Shown here: piece by piece, positions 46,573-54,217 of the stretch
How positions within the stretch are numbered: the first letter of the stretch is position 1
Layout: each line of letters opens with the position of its first letter
Source: Shewanella kaireitica
GTDB taxonomy: Bacteria; Pseudomonadota; Gammaproteobacteria; Enterobacterales; Shewanellaceae
DNA: 64,000 nt
Direction of reading: 5' to 3'
Assembly (NCBI RefSeq): GCF_023284045.1
Contig: NZ_JAKIKQ010000021.1
Span: 1-64,000 of the forward strand
Program-made: the position numbers and the translations under genes
Notes under the pieces: generated by a model
The model's database searches: none
What the model was told of the DNA's origin: nothing
Seen by the model: the letters and a program-made list of their open reading frames with translations, nothing else

Positions 46573-47214
46573 TTAAATCCCGTATTGGTCACGGTAAGCA
46601 CTGACTGAAGCAAGCTCAGTTTCCATACCAGACTTTTCAGACAAGTAGTTGATCAAGTCTTCAAGCTTAATGATAGATACGATGTCACAACCAAAGTCAC
46701 GCTCTACTTCTTGAATAGCAGACAATTCACCTTTGCCTTTCTCTTGGCGATCAAGTGCAATCAACACCCCAGCAAGCTTAGCATTATGAGCCGCGATAAT
46801 TTCCATTGATTCACGAATAGCAGTACCAGCTGTGATCACATCATCAACTAGCATCACTCGACCTTGCAACTCGCTACCCACCAAGCTTCCCCCCTCACCG
46901 TGATCTTTTTTCTCTTTACGGTTAAAGCAGTAAGGCATATCAATATCGTGGTGATCACACAAGGCAACCGCTGTAGTGGTTGCAATTGGGATCCCTTTAT
47001 ACGCAGGGCCGAACAACAGATCATACTCAATACCTGAATCAACCAATGCAGCCGCATAGAAGCGACCTAAACGCGCTAAATCACGACCAGTATTGAACAA
47101 GCCAGCATTAAAGAAGTAAGGGCTAGTGCGGCCTGATTTTAACGTAAATTCGCCAAATCTAAGTACCTGACGCTCAAGGGCAAACTCAATAAACTCACGT
47201 TGATAGGCTTTCAC
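46573..47214 (-). CDS. pyrE: orotate phosphoribosyltransferase
   Basis: PyrE joins orotate to PRPP in pyrimidine synthesis. The 213-residue protein has LFGPAYKGIPIATTTAVAL and the PRPP-binding motif VMLVDDVITAGTAI near 118-131. It lies downstream of rph with an attenuator-like hairpin between, as in E. coli. Confidence 0.98.
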   Translation of the reverse strand: MKAYQREFIEFALERQVLRFGEFTLKSGRTSPYFFNAGLFNTGRDLARLGRFYAAALVDSGIEYDLLFGPAYKGIPIATTTAVALCDHHDIDMPYCFNRKEKKDHGEGGSLVGSELQGRVMLVDDVITAGTAIRESMEIIAAHNAKLAGVLIALDRQEKGKGELSAIQEVERDFGCDIVSIIKLEDLINYLSEKSGMETELASVSAYRDQYGI

Positions 47215-47294
47215 AATATCTCCTTAAAATATGTAGGGTAACTCAGTTCTATTTAATCAGTCTTCTATTATAAGCGCTGTCAAAAAGCACTTAC

Positions 47295-47315
47295 AAAAAG
47301 GACCCCGTAGGGCCC
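47295..47315 (-). terminator. pyrE attenuator hairpin with UACG tetraloop
   Basis: Read leftward, GGGCCC (47315-47310), TACG, and GGGTCC (47305-47300) form a 6-bp stem with one G-T pair closed by a UNCG-type tetraloop, followed by TTTTT (47299-47295). It lies between the rph stop and the pyrE start, where E. coli has a UTP-sensitive attenuator coupled to rph translation. Confidence 0.7.
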
Positions 47316-47330
47316 GAATATCAATACTGC

Positions 47331-48044
47331 TTAGCTTAACGAAGCTTTTTGAATATCAACGATTTCTCGGATACCATGCTTAGCCAAGTCCAATAAGCTT
47401 AGTAGCTCTTCATGGCTGAACGGATCGCCTTCGGCAGTACCTTGGATCTCAATCATTTTACCTGTTTCAGTCATGACAACGTTCATGTCGGTTTCAGCCG
47501 CGCTATCTTCGATATACTCTAAATCGCAGATTGGCTCACCTTTATAAATACCAACGCTGACTGCAGCAATCAGGAACTTAAGTGGGTTAGTCTTCAATAT
47601 ACCTTTACCACGAGCCCAGTTCAGTGCGTCAACTAAAGCCACACATGCACCAGTAATAGCAGCAGTACGCGTGCCACCATCAGCTTGAATCACATCACAA
47701 TCGATCACTATGGTGTTTTCGCCCAGAAGCTTCATATCAACAGCAGCGCGCAATGAGCGACCGATTAAACGCTGGATTTCTTGAGTACGACCTGACTGCT
47801 TACCACGAGCAGCTTCACGGTTCATGCGGCTATGTGTCGAACGCGGCAACATGCCATATTCGGCAGTTACCCAACCTTGGCCTTGGCCTTTAAGAAAACG
47901 CGGTACACCCTCTTCAAAACTGGCAGTACAAAGGACTTTAGTGTCACCAAACTCAACCAATACCGAACCTTCGGCATGAGCGGTAAATTGGCGGGTAATC
48001 GTCACAGGACGAGATTGTGCTGGAGTTCTGTTGCTTGGGCGCAT
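47331..48044 (-). CDS. rph: ribonuclease PH
   Basis: RNase PH trims tRNA 3' ends phosphorolytically. The 237-residue protein begins RPSNRTPAQSRPVTITRQF. It has the RSTHSRMNREAARGKQSGRTQEIQRLIGRSLR stretch with the phosphate-binding arginines, and VIDCDVIQADGGTRTAAITGA. The reading frame is full length, unlike the frameshifted E. coli K-12 copy. A TATAAT (48094-48089) precedes it. It is the first gene of the rph-pyrE operon and diverges from yicC. Confidence 0.97.
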   Translation of the reverse strand: MRPSNRTPAQSRPVTITRQFTAHAEGSVLVEFGDTKVLCTASFEEGVPRFLKGQGQGWVTAEYGMLPRSTHSRMNREAARGKQSGRTQEIQRLIGRSLRAAVDMKLLGENTIVIDCDVIQADGGTRTAAITGACVALVDALNWARGKGILKTNPLKFLIAAVSVGIYKGEPICDLEYIEDSAAETDMNVVMTETGKMIEIQGTAEGDPFSHEELLSLLDLAKHGIREIVDIQKASLS

Positions 48045-48192
48045 GGTGAATTCCTGTAGTTAAGAGCTAAGGGCTAATTTGGCTGCATATTATAGGGATA
48101 TGTTAGGCACTATGCTATCTGTAAAATAAAACCATCTTAAATTCTCAACAGTAAATTATGGTGCAATCCTGCACCTCGATGCTAATTGCGTA

Positions 48193-48198
48193 TATAAT
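48193..48198 (+). promoter_or_regulatory. candidate -10 box for yicC
   Basis: TATAAT lies 37 bp before the yicC start codon. The region 17 bp upstream is only a poor -35 match, so this is tentative. Confidence 0.4.
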
Positions 48199-48235
48199 CA
48201 CAGCTCACTTAGACGAACTACACTGGAAACCATCC

Positions 48236-49099
48236 ATGATCCAAAGCATGACAGCCTATGCTCGCATTGAGCACAAAGCAGATTGGGGCACAGCCTCTTG
48301 GGAAATCCGTTCAGTTAATCAGCGCTACTTAGAAACATACCTGCGCCTTCCGGAACATTTCCGCAGCTTAGAGCCCGTGCTTAGAGATCGTCTACGTAAA
48401 CGCTTAAACCGTGGTAAAGTTGAAGTTAATCTGCGTTACGACCTTAATGAAGGTGATAGCAGTGAACTGCAATTAAACCAAGAACTGGCTAAGCAGATCA
48501 TCAACGCTGCGAACTGGGTAAAAGATGAAGCCAAACAGGGTGAACTCAACGTCGTTGACGTACTGCGCTGGCCTGGCGTTATGTCTAGCTCAGAGCAGGA
48601 TATGGATGCCTTAGGCAAAGATCTACTGAACGCTTTCAACTTAGCCATCGATCAATTTATCGAAGCCCGTGGCCGCGAAGGTGAAGCTATCAATACCATG
48701 CTGCAAACTCGCCTTGACCAAATAGTTGATCAAGTCGCAGTTGTGCGTGAACATATGCCAGCCGTTATGCAGTGGCAACGCGACAAGCTAACTAACCGTC
48801 TAGCTGAAATCACTGGCGAACTTGATCCTGCACGTATGGAGCAAGAGATGGTGTTAATGGCGCAGAAGATGGATGTTGCCGAAGAGATGGATAGACTTGA
48901 TGCACACGTTGCCGAGACTCGTCTAATTTTGAAAAAAGGTGGCGCACAAGGCCGCCGTTTAGACTTTATGATGCAAGAGTTTAACCGTGAATCAAACACC
49001 TTGGCCTCTAAATCTATCAGCGCCGAAGTGACTGCCGCTGCGGTAGAGCTTAAAGTACTGATTGAGCAGATGCGCGAGCAGATCCAAAACGTAGAGTAG
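48236..49099 (+). CDS. yicC: YicC/YloC-family endoribonuclease
   Basis: The 287-residue protein starts IQSMTAYARIEHKADWGTASWEIRSVN and ends with the conserved C-terminal domain (GRRLDFMMQEFNRESNTLASKS, VELKVLIEQMREQIQNVE). The E. coli homologue is an endoribonuclease. The ATG at 48236 gives the family N-terminus; the open frame begins at 48158 but adds only unconserved residues. The gene is intact to its last codon, although an integrase gene follows 193 bp later; integration into the 3' end of yicC with regeneration of the coding sequence would give this picture. Confidence 0.93.
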   Translation: MIQSMTAYARIEHKADWGTASWEIRSVNQRYLETYLRLPEHFRSLEPVLRDRLRKRLNRGKVEVNLRYDLNEGDSSELQLNQELAKQIINAANWVKDEAKQGELNVVDVLRWPGVMSSSEQDMDALGKDLLNAFNLAIDQFIEARGREGEAINTMLQTRLDQIVDQVAVVREHMPAVMQWQRDKLTNRLAEITGELDPARMEQEMVLMAQKMDVAEEMDRLDAHVAETRLILKKGGAQGRRLDFMMQEFNRESNTLASKSISAEVTAAAVELKVLIEQMREQIQNVE

Positions 49100-49125
49100 A
49101 GTTTTAACCCCTAACTACAGCTCAT
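49060..49125 (+). other. probable left attachment site of the island (yicC 3' end)
   Basis: The chromosomal syntenic block ends exactly at the yicC stop, and a P4-type integrase begins 193 bp further. The yicC 3' end is a known integration site of mobilizable genomic islands in gammaproteobacteria. The crossover core cannot be fixed here because the right junction is outside the window; the coordinates bracket the last codons and the first island bases. Confidence 0.5.
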
Positions 49126-49126
49126 T

Positions 49127-49162
49127 AAAACCCTGTTATAACGCCTGTTATAACAGGGTTTT
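49127..49162 (+). terminator. terminator after yicC
   Basis: AAAACCCTGTTATAA and TTATAACAGGGTTTT form a perfect stem of about 15 bp around a 6-nt loop, followed by more T residues. It insulates yicC from the integrase gene. Confidence 0.85.
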
Positions 49163-49224
49163 TTATTTAAACCTTGTTTTTACTTGTTTCAGATTGTTTG
49201 CTATTGTTTCAACAAAAGTGGGAC

Positions 49225-49276
49225 TAAAGTGGTGACTAAATACATTGGTCACCACTTTAAGATAATTTAGTCACCA
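49225..49276. repeat. 12-bp inverted repeat plus extra GTCACCA copy before int
   Basis: TAAAGTGGTGAC (49225-49236) and GTCACCACTTTA (49248-49259) are perfect inverted copies 11 bp apart. A further GTCACCA follows at 49270-49276, and GTGGGACTAA at about 49219 is a partial copy. Placed between the attachment region and the integrase start, they could be arm-type integrase sites or an operator for int. Confidence 0.7.
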
Positions 49277-49292
49277 ATTTGGACCGAAGCAA

Positions 49293-50555
49293 ATGAACGA
49301 TAAACAAGTAAAGGCTTTTGTGAAAAGCAAAGAACTAGGACGTAAAGCAGTAGGTGATGGACTCTATATCAGAGTGCAGACTGAAGGTATCGGTTACTGG
49401 GAGGTTCGGTACAGCATTAACGGTAAACGCCGTTCTATGATGCTAGAAGGTGGTTGTTATCCTGCTATGCCTTTAGTCGAGGCAAGGGCTGAAGCCGCAA
49501 AAATTAAATTATCAGCGAAACAGGGTATAGATTCACTTGCTGAGCGAGAGCGTCAACAAGAAGAGACCATCATTACGGTCAATGACCTTTTCGACGATTG
49601 GTATCAAACAACCGCTTCACGCTTAAAGCACCCAGAAATACCAATGCGTATGTACACCAAAGATATTAAGCCGACCATAGGACAACTTCGAGTTGCAGAT
49701 GTAAATGCACGAGACATAAGAGCTATTATTCATAAGGTAGCGACCAGCAATCGCCCCACCGTTTCTAATAAGACCCTGCTGTGTTGTAAGCAACTATTTA
49801 ATCATGCCTGTAAACTTGACCTTATCGTTGGTAACCCCGCTACAGCTTTTAAACCTATTGATGCTGGTGGAGTAGAAAAGAGCAGAGACAGAGCATTAAA
49901 GGTTTCAGAGCTCGTTAACCTTTTCAAAGTATTAAGAGACAACAACCAAATCTTTACAAGAGACAACTATCTAGCGGTAGCTTTACTATTAACATTAGGT
50001 GTCCGTAAAGGGGAACTAATTGCCGCACAGTGGAGTGAATTTGATTTTGACCATCAACTTTGGCACATGCCAAAAGAGCGAAGTAAAACTGGTGTAGCCA
50101 TTACGATCCCCCTGCCAACACCCGCAATTGACTGGTTTCAAGAGCTTCGTGCAAGAGCCGGTGGCTCTGAGTTTGTGTTTCCATCACGCCGAGCCAGTAA
50201 ACGTCGTGGTTATATCTCTAGTGATACCCTAAATCACGCGCTAGCAAAGTTATTTGGCAAAAAAGTAGATAGCAACAAAAAGCCCTATGACAACTTACTA
50301 GGGCAAGCAAGCATCGAACACTTCACCATCCACGATTTACGTAGAACCTGCCGCAGCTTGTTAGCTGAACTTAAAGTACTTCCTCATATTGCAGAACGCT
50401 GCCTCAACCACAAGTTAAAGGGCATTGAAGCAGTCTACAATCAGCATGACTACTTAGAAGAGCGAAGAGAAGCATTGTGCCAATTAGCTGATTTATTAGC
50501 CCCTGTAATTAATGATGCTCATAACAATGTAACCCCTTTTAGTAAGCGAGCTTAG
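49293..50555 (+). CDS. int: P4-type tyrosine integrase of the island
   Basis: This 420-residue site-specific recombinase should insert and excise the island. It has an N-terminal DUF4102-type arm-binding domain (LGRKAVGDGLYIRVQ to about residue 85), a core-binding SAM-like domain (about 93-190) and a catalytic domain. Catalytic residues visible are R238 (LGVRKGEL), K265, H347-x-x-R350 (HDLRR), H373 (LNHK) and Y382 (VYNQHDY), so it looks active. It is the first island gene next to yicC, as expected for the gene adjoining the attachment site. Confidence 0.93.
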   Translation: MNDKQVKAFVKSKELGRKAVGDGLYIRVQTEGIGYWEVRYSINGKRRSMMLEGGCYPAMPLVEARAEAAKIKLSAKQGIDSLAERERQQEETIITVNDLFDDWYQTTASRLKHPEIPMRMYTKDIKPTIGQLRVADVNARDIRAIIHKVATSNRPTVSNKTLLCCKQLFNHACKLDLIVGNPATAFKPIDAGGVEKSRDRALKVSELVNLFKVLRDNNQIFTRDNYLAVALLLTLGVRKGELIAAQWSEFDFDHQLWHMPKERSKTGVAITIPLPTPAIDWFQELRARAGGSEFVFPSRRASKRRGYISSDTLNHALAKLFGKKVDSNKKPYDNLLGQASIEHFTIHDLRRTCRSLLAELKVLPHIAERCLNHKLKGIEAVYNQHDYLEERREALCQLADLLAPVINDAHNNVTPFSKRA

Positions 50556-50584
50556 GCTACTCCCCCTTCATTTAAAGAGTACAA

Positions 50585-51397
50585 ATGATGTCAAAAAAGC
50601 TTGAGAATAAAATAGCGGAAAATTTCGATAAAACTTTTAATTTTGAAAAATTCACTAGCCAAGATCCGCTAAAAATTGAACCTGTTGGGCGTGATTTCCT
50701 TAATCAATTTGTAAGCGAATTTCATCGTGTAAACAGCTTTGATATTCCATTACTCGCGCATCACATAGAAAACATTGATGGGGTACCAACACCAACTGAA
50801 TATCCTACAAATTTTCAAAAAATAAAACAGCAGCTAGCATACATACAATTTTTATATGAAGAGCTAGAGGCGTTTCAAAATAGGCTTGTTAACTATCCTA
50901 AATCAGATAGCTGTAAAACAGATGATGTTATTGCCTTCAACCAATCTCATGAGAAAATAGCGCAAGCTAAATTTACACTGGGTCTTCTTGTTGGGGCGCA
51001 TAATCAAGAGATGAATAGCACCTATTATACCGAATCAGGCATAAAAAAGTTGCAGGCAGAGCAAGTAAAGTCACTTAAGAAATATAATCAAAAATACAAC
51101 AAAGCACTCGAACTAACACAAATAGTGCTTTCACATTTCTATAATATTGAAAAAAACCGCCCTGTTAAGCCTAATTTAGTAATCGATTACATTGAAATGC
51201 TATGCATTCAACAAGGCTTCGAATACCCAAAGGATAGAAAATCTGATTTATTTAAAGATTTTATAAGTACATCTTTAAAAGCAATCACTCCCCATCCAAA
51301 CTGGAAGGGAGCAACAAAAGATGATTATAAACAGATAGATAAAAAATCATTTAATAAAACATATAAACCTTATGCAAAGCAATTGATTAAAAAATAA
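50585..51397 (+). CDS. unknown AT-rich island gene
   Basis: I do not recognise this 270-residue protein. It is rich in Lys, Asn and Gln and mostly helical, with no signal peptide or membrane segment and no clear motif. The coding sequence is visibly more AT-rich than the neighbouring integrase, suggesting a different source. It begins 30 bp after the integrase stop, where two adjacent ATG codons are possible starts. The position right behind int could mean a directionality or regulatory role, but it may simply be cargo. Confidence 0.7.
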   Translation: MMSKKLENKIAENFDKTFNFEKFTSQDPLKIEPVGRDFLNQFVSEFHRVNSFDIPLLAHHIENIDGVPTPTEYPTNFQKIKQQLAYIQFLYEELEAFQNRLVNYPKSDSCKTDDVIAFNQSHEKIAQAKFTLGLLVGAHNQEMNSTYYTESGIKKLQAEQVKSLKKYNQKYNKALELTQIVLSHFYNIEKNRPVKPNLVIDYIEMLCIQQGFEYPKDRKSDLFKDFISTSLKAITPHPNWKGATKDDYKQIDKKSFNKTYKPYAKQLIKK

Positions 51398-51491
51398 GTA
51401 GCAGGCCTCACAGAGACCTATCTATTAATCATCCTCAAAACCGCAAAGTCACTCCTGAAACATACAGAGATAACCTTAAACAGGAGTGACC

Positions 51492-51719
51492 ATGAAAATA
51501 TCAAGTACAACATCACAAACCAAATCACCAGACCGCATCATTCGCGAAGGCGAGCGTAAAAGCATCACTTCTATTTCACGGAGCACTGCTTGGAGGCTTG
51601 AACGTAAAGGTCTTTTCCCAAAGCGTCGTCAGTTATACCCACAAAGTAACTTAGTAGGTTGGCTATTATCAGAACTCAATGAATGGGTCGATTCTCGTCA
51701 ATCTTTAGACTTAAGGTAG
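51492..51719 (+). CDS. AlpA-like small DNA-binding regulator 1
   Basis: The 75-residue protein has the AlpA/MerR-like winged-helix pattern SITSISRSTAWRLERKGLFPKRRQL, followed by LVGWLLSELNEWVDSR. The family includes regulators and excisionases of P4-like elements. The ATG at 51492 is chosen because CAGGAG lies 5 bp upstream; a GTG two codons earlier overlaps that site. It is followed 8 bp later by a second protein of the same kind. Confidence 0.8.
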   Translation: MKISSTTSQTKSPDRIIREGERKSITSISRSTAWRLERKGLFPKRRQLYPQSNLVGWLLSELNEWVDSRQSLDLR

Positions 51720-51727
51720 TAATCGAT

Positions 51728-51937
51728 ATGACTAAAAAGCACATTAATCATCTTGAAATGTACCTCGATGACAATCGATTAATTAAAAGGCCTAAAGTTC
51801 TACAGTTGTTAAGTGTGAGCTCATCAACATTAAGAAGGTGGGTCAAATCAGGGAGATTTCCACCACCTATAGATAATGGCGACGCACATTTGAGCTGGCA
51901 ATTTAAAGATGTCCATCTGTGGTTATCAAATCGATAA
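51728..51937 (+). CDS. AlpA-like small DNA-binding regulator 2
   Basis: The 69-residue protein reads RPKVLQLLSVSSSTLRRWVK followed by SGRFPPPIDNGDAHLSWQFKDVHLWLSNR, again the AlpA helix-turn-helix and wing pattern. It differs from the first copy in sequence, so the pair is not a recent duplication. The ATG at 51728 follows AAGGTAG. A strong terminator comes directly after, making the two genes one short unit. Confidence 0.8.
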   Translation: MTKKHINHLEMYLDDNRLIKRPKVLQLLSVSSSTLRRWVKSGRFPPPIDNGDAHLSWQFKDVHLWLSNR

Positions 51938-51940
51938 ATG

Positions 51941-51967
51941 AAAAGCAGGTTTCGACCTGCTTTTTTT
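51941..51967 (+). terminator. terminator after the AlpA-like pair
   Basis: AAAGCAGGT (51942-51950), a TTCG tetraloop and ACCTGCTTT (51955-51963) are followed by further T residues to 51967. Confidence 0.9.
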
Positions 51968-52141
51968 ACACATGTAGATGACACACTTTGAAGCACTAAC
52001 AGCAAGCGAGTAGTCAGTCTGAATGCCCTACATCCCATACCTACTCGACAACTAGGGGATTGAAGGCGATGCAGTACGGCGGATATTAAATAATATACCG
52101 CCACCATACCAACCTATTGTCCAATTATAAGAATAATAAAG

Positions 52142-53068
52142 ATGACGATTAAAACCATGAAAAACAATTCCAGCAACCCTATCGCCAAGTCACGCAAGCG
52201 GGTGTTCTGTATTAATCAAAACAACTCAAGTTTATTCACTTACAAGGATCACGCTTATCATGTCTTCAAGGCTAAACAGAAAAACCTAAACAAGAACATG
52301 GTCAGCACCATTATCTATGATTATGAAATTATGCTTAGCCACTACAAAAGAGTATTCGTGACTAGAATTGAACTGCACCCAAATGCCTACTCGGCAGACA
52401 ACAAAATTATTAAGCAATTCTTAGCGCAACTAACAACATTTCTCTCTGACGAATACCAAAGCAAGGTTATTTATCACTGTGCCAGAGAGCAAGAAACATC
52501 AGAGCGCGAACATTACCACCTTGAACTCATGCTCAGTGCTCATAAAGTTAACTATTCCGATCGAATACTCTCGCTAGTTAAAGCTATGTGGAAGATGCAC
52601 ACCACAGGTACCGTGGCCTATGTCGATAACCCCTTCTGCATTGTATACCGAGGCAACAAAGCCTCACTCAAACATGCTATTTACCGTTCAAGCTATCTCG
52701 CCAAAGAACACACCAAAGAGCTCAATGGTAAAACTAAAGGCTTCCTAAGTAATAAGCTACCACCAGCAAAAAACTTTAACCCCACTAATGACTTAATGCT
52801 GGTGGACCCAGACATCACATTCGAAAAGAACAAGCGAAAGCAGGTATTTGAGATTGCCCAAGACACAGGCGGTGAGCCAATAGCCAAGACAAGTAAACCA
52901 TCTAACTATGCTTGGTTTAATACCCTGCCTCACTCTCAGCAACTAAAAGAGTGTATAGCCTCAAGAACCACCAGCTTAAACCATCTGACGGCTTCCTCTT
53001 CCGCAATACAGAACAGGCAAACTTATCGATACAAGGATGCATTGGTAAATGAATTGTCTGAGGAGTGA
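52142..53068 (+). CDS. inovirus Gp2/YagK-YfjJ-like protein with HUH-type motifs
   Basis: The 308-residue protein resembles the inovirus Gp2 (YagK/YfjJ C-terminal) family. A strand VFVTRIELHP (71-80) is followed by CAREQETSEREHYHLELML (113-131), containing an H-hydrophobic-H pair (H124-Y-H126). Later comes YLAK (185-188), which fits the order of HUH replication/relaxase motifs. The nuclease role is inferred from these motifs, and the family is often carried on P4-like islands. The stop codon lies inside the first arm of a 32-bp perfect palindrome, and more copies of the same site follow, so the gene may act on or be controlled through them. Confidence 0.7.
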   Translation: MTIKTMKNNSSNPIAKSRKRVFCINQNNSSLFTYKDHAYHVFKAKQKNLNKNMVSTIIYDYEIMLSHYKRVFVTRIELHPNAYSADNKIIKQFLAQLTTFLSDEYQSKVIYHCAREQETSEREHYHLELMLSAHKVNYSDRILSLVKAMWKMHTTGTVAYVDNPFCIVYRGNKASLKHAIYRSSYLAKEHTKELNGKTKGFLSNKLPPAKNFNPTNDLMLVDPDITFEKNKRKQVFEIAQDTGGEPIAKTSKPSNYAWFNTLPHSQQLKECIASRTTSLNHLTASSSAIQNRQTYRYKDALVNELSEE

Positions 53069-53095
53069 TCACTATTAAATTTAATAGTGATCACT
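53064..53095. repeat. 32-bp perfect palindrome
   Basis: The arm AGTGATCACTATTAAA (53064-53079) is followed at once by its exact complement (53080-53095) with no loop. Each arm itself contains the 10-bp palindrome AGTGATCACT. The TGA stop of the Gp2-like gene is part of the left arm. Confidence 0.95.
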
Positions 53096-53330
53096 CGAGT
53101 AGCACCTCATGAACCGAAAAGTGATCACTAATTTTTTGATCACTTGGATCATCAATGATTGAGACATCAAGCACGAGTAAACCGCATGAAACAAGTTACA
53201 CCGGGGGGTTGTGATAATTGGAGTATTCAAAGCCTTATCCGTTTTTCCAGAATGCAAAACAAAGCCCATGAACCGAAGAAATATTAAAAGGTGATCACTT
53301 CAGTGATCACTAAAAATAGGAGTGATAATG
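53064..53330. repeat. cluster of TGATCAC sites
   Basis: AGTGATCACT occurs at 53064-53073, 53086-53095, 53120-53129 and 53302-53311, with near copies TGATCACT at 53137-53144, GTGATCACT at 53291-53299 and AGTGATA at 53321-53327. The phrase CATGAACCGAA precedes the sites twice (near 53108 and 53269). The cluster fills the gap between the Gp2-like gene and the HGG-motif gene, and could be an operator array, a replication origin or a nicking region. Confidence 0.85.
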
Positions 53331-53978
53331 GCTAAGTTTAACCTAGAGACCCTAGCTAAATGCGGTGCAAAGACCAGAAGTGGAAAGCCATGCCAACGTT
53401 ACGGTAATAAGACAAATGGCCGCTGTAAGTTACATGGAGGGCGCTCAACAGGTGCAAAAACAAAGGAAGGTAAGTTAGCCGTTCGAGTTAATGCACTGCT
53501 GAATAACTTTATGTGGTTTTGCAATAGCCACTTTTACATGAAGATCAGTAAATCTGACATGGAAAGAGCAATCAAGGCTTATCTAAACCTAGTAGACCTG
53601 ACCAACCTAAAATATAACGAGCTACAAAACCAAGTTATCGACATTGTCCGTGAGTATCGTGTTGAGCTAGAAACAGCCAAATACTACATAGAAAAATATG
53701 AGGGACCTGAAGCCTTCGTCATTATCCAATCAGCTTTAGATCACTACTATAAAGATAACGCCAATGAACACTTACACTTCCATATATACACCCCAATATA
53801 TCCCACTCCTTTTTATCACCGATTCCATGGTTCAAAAGCCGAAGATGAGCTGTGTACAAAAATGCTGGTTAAGACAATAAGAAAAAAAGGCTGTTTTTAC
53901 TCAGGTAGGGTCTACCCCAGTCCTATGCGAAAAGAACTCAAGAAGCGGCTTAAGGACTTTAAAGAAAAACACACCTAG
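53328..53978 (+). CDS. Cys/His-rich HGG-motif island protein
   Basis: The 216-residue protein begins with a compact segment CGAKTRSGKPCQRYGNKTNG followed by RCKLHGGRSTGAKT, in which C12, C22, C33 and H36 could hold a zinc ion. This HGG-S/T-G segment recurs in phage and island proteins of unknown role. The remainder is helical with a basic C-terminus. The ATG at 53328 follows AGGAGTG, which itself overlaps the last TGATCAC-like repeat, so the gene is probably regulated through the repeat cluster. Confidence 0.7.
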   Translation: MAKFNLETLAKCGAKTRSGKPCQRYGNKTNGRCKLHGGRSTGAKTKEGKLAVRVNALLNNFMWFCNSHFYMKISKSDMERAIKAYLNLVDLTNLKYNELQNQVIDIVREYRVELETAKYYIEKYEGPEAFVIIQSALDHYYKDNANEHLHFHIYTPIYPTPFYHRFHGSKAEDELCTKMLVKTIRKKGCFYSGRVYPSPMRKELKKRLKDFKEKHT

Positions 53979-54068
53979 CTTCACCAGTACAGCGTTAAGA
54001 CATGACCAATCACTTAGAAACTCGAATTGATTATATTTACACCTAACGCAGTACCGTCTAAAAGCTTA

Positions 54069-54098
54069 TTGACCCTCTTATTATCAGATAAATATGGT
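54069..54098 (+). promoter_or_regulatory. candidate hsdR promoter
   Basis: TTGACC (54069-54074), an 18-bp spacer and TATGGT (54093-54098) lie 120 bp before the hsdR start. The match is moderate; nothing else in the 239-bp gap stands out. Confidence 0.35.
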
Positions 54099-54217
54099 TG
54101 TTTTTTGCCTCCTCTTAAAGCAAAGTGGTGTCAGCTTGTGTTTTGATCTGTACGTTACCGTTTTAATTAAGAAAATTGCCCCACTACATTGGACGTTTTA
54201 GTTGCAAAGAGGAAGTC

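Noticed and set aside
49127..49162. Long inverted repeat as an attachment core or transposon end
   Set aside because: The T-tract and position right after yicC fit an intrinsic terminator; no matching copy is seen in the window.
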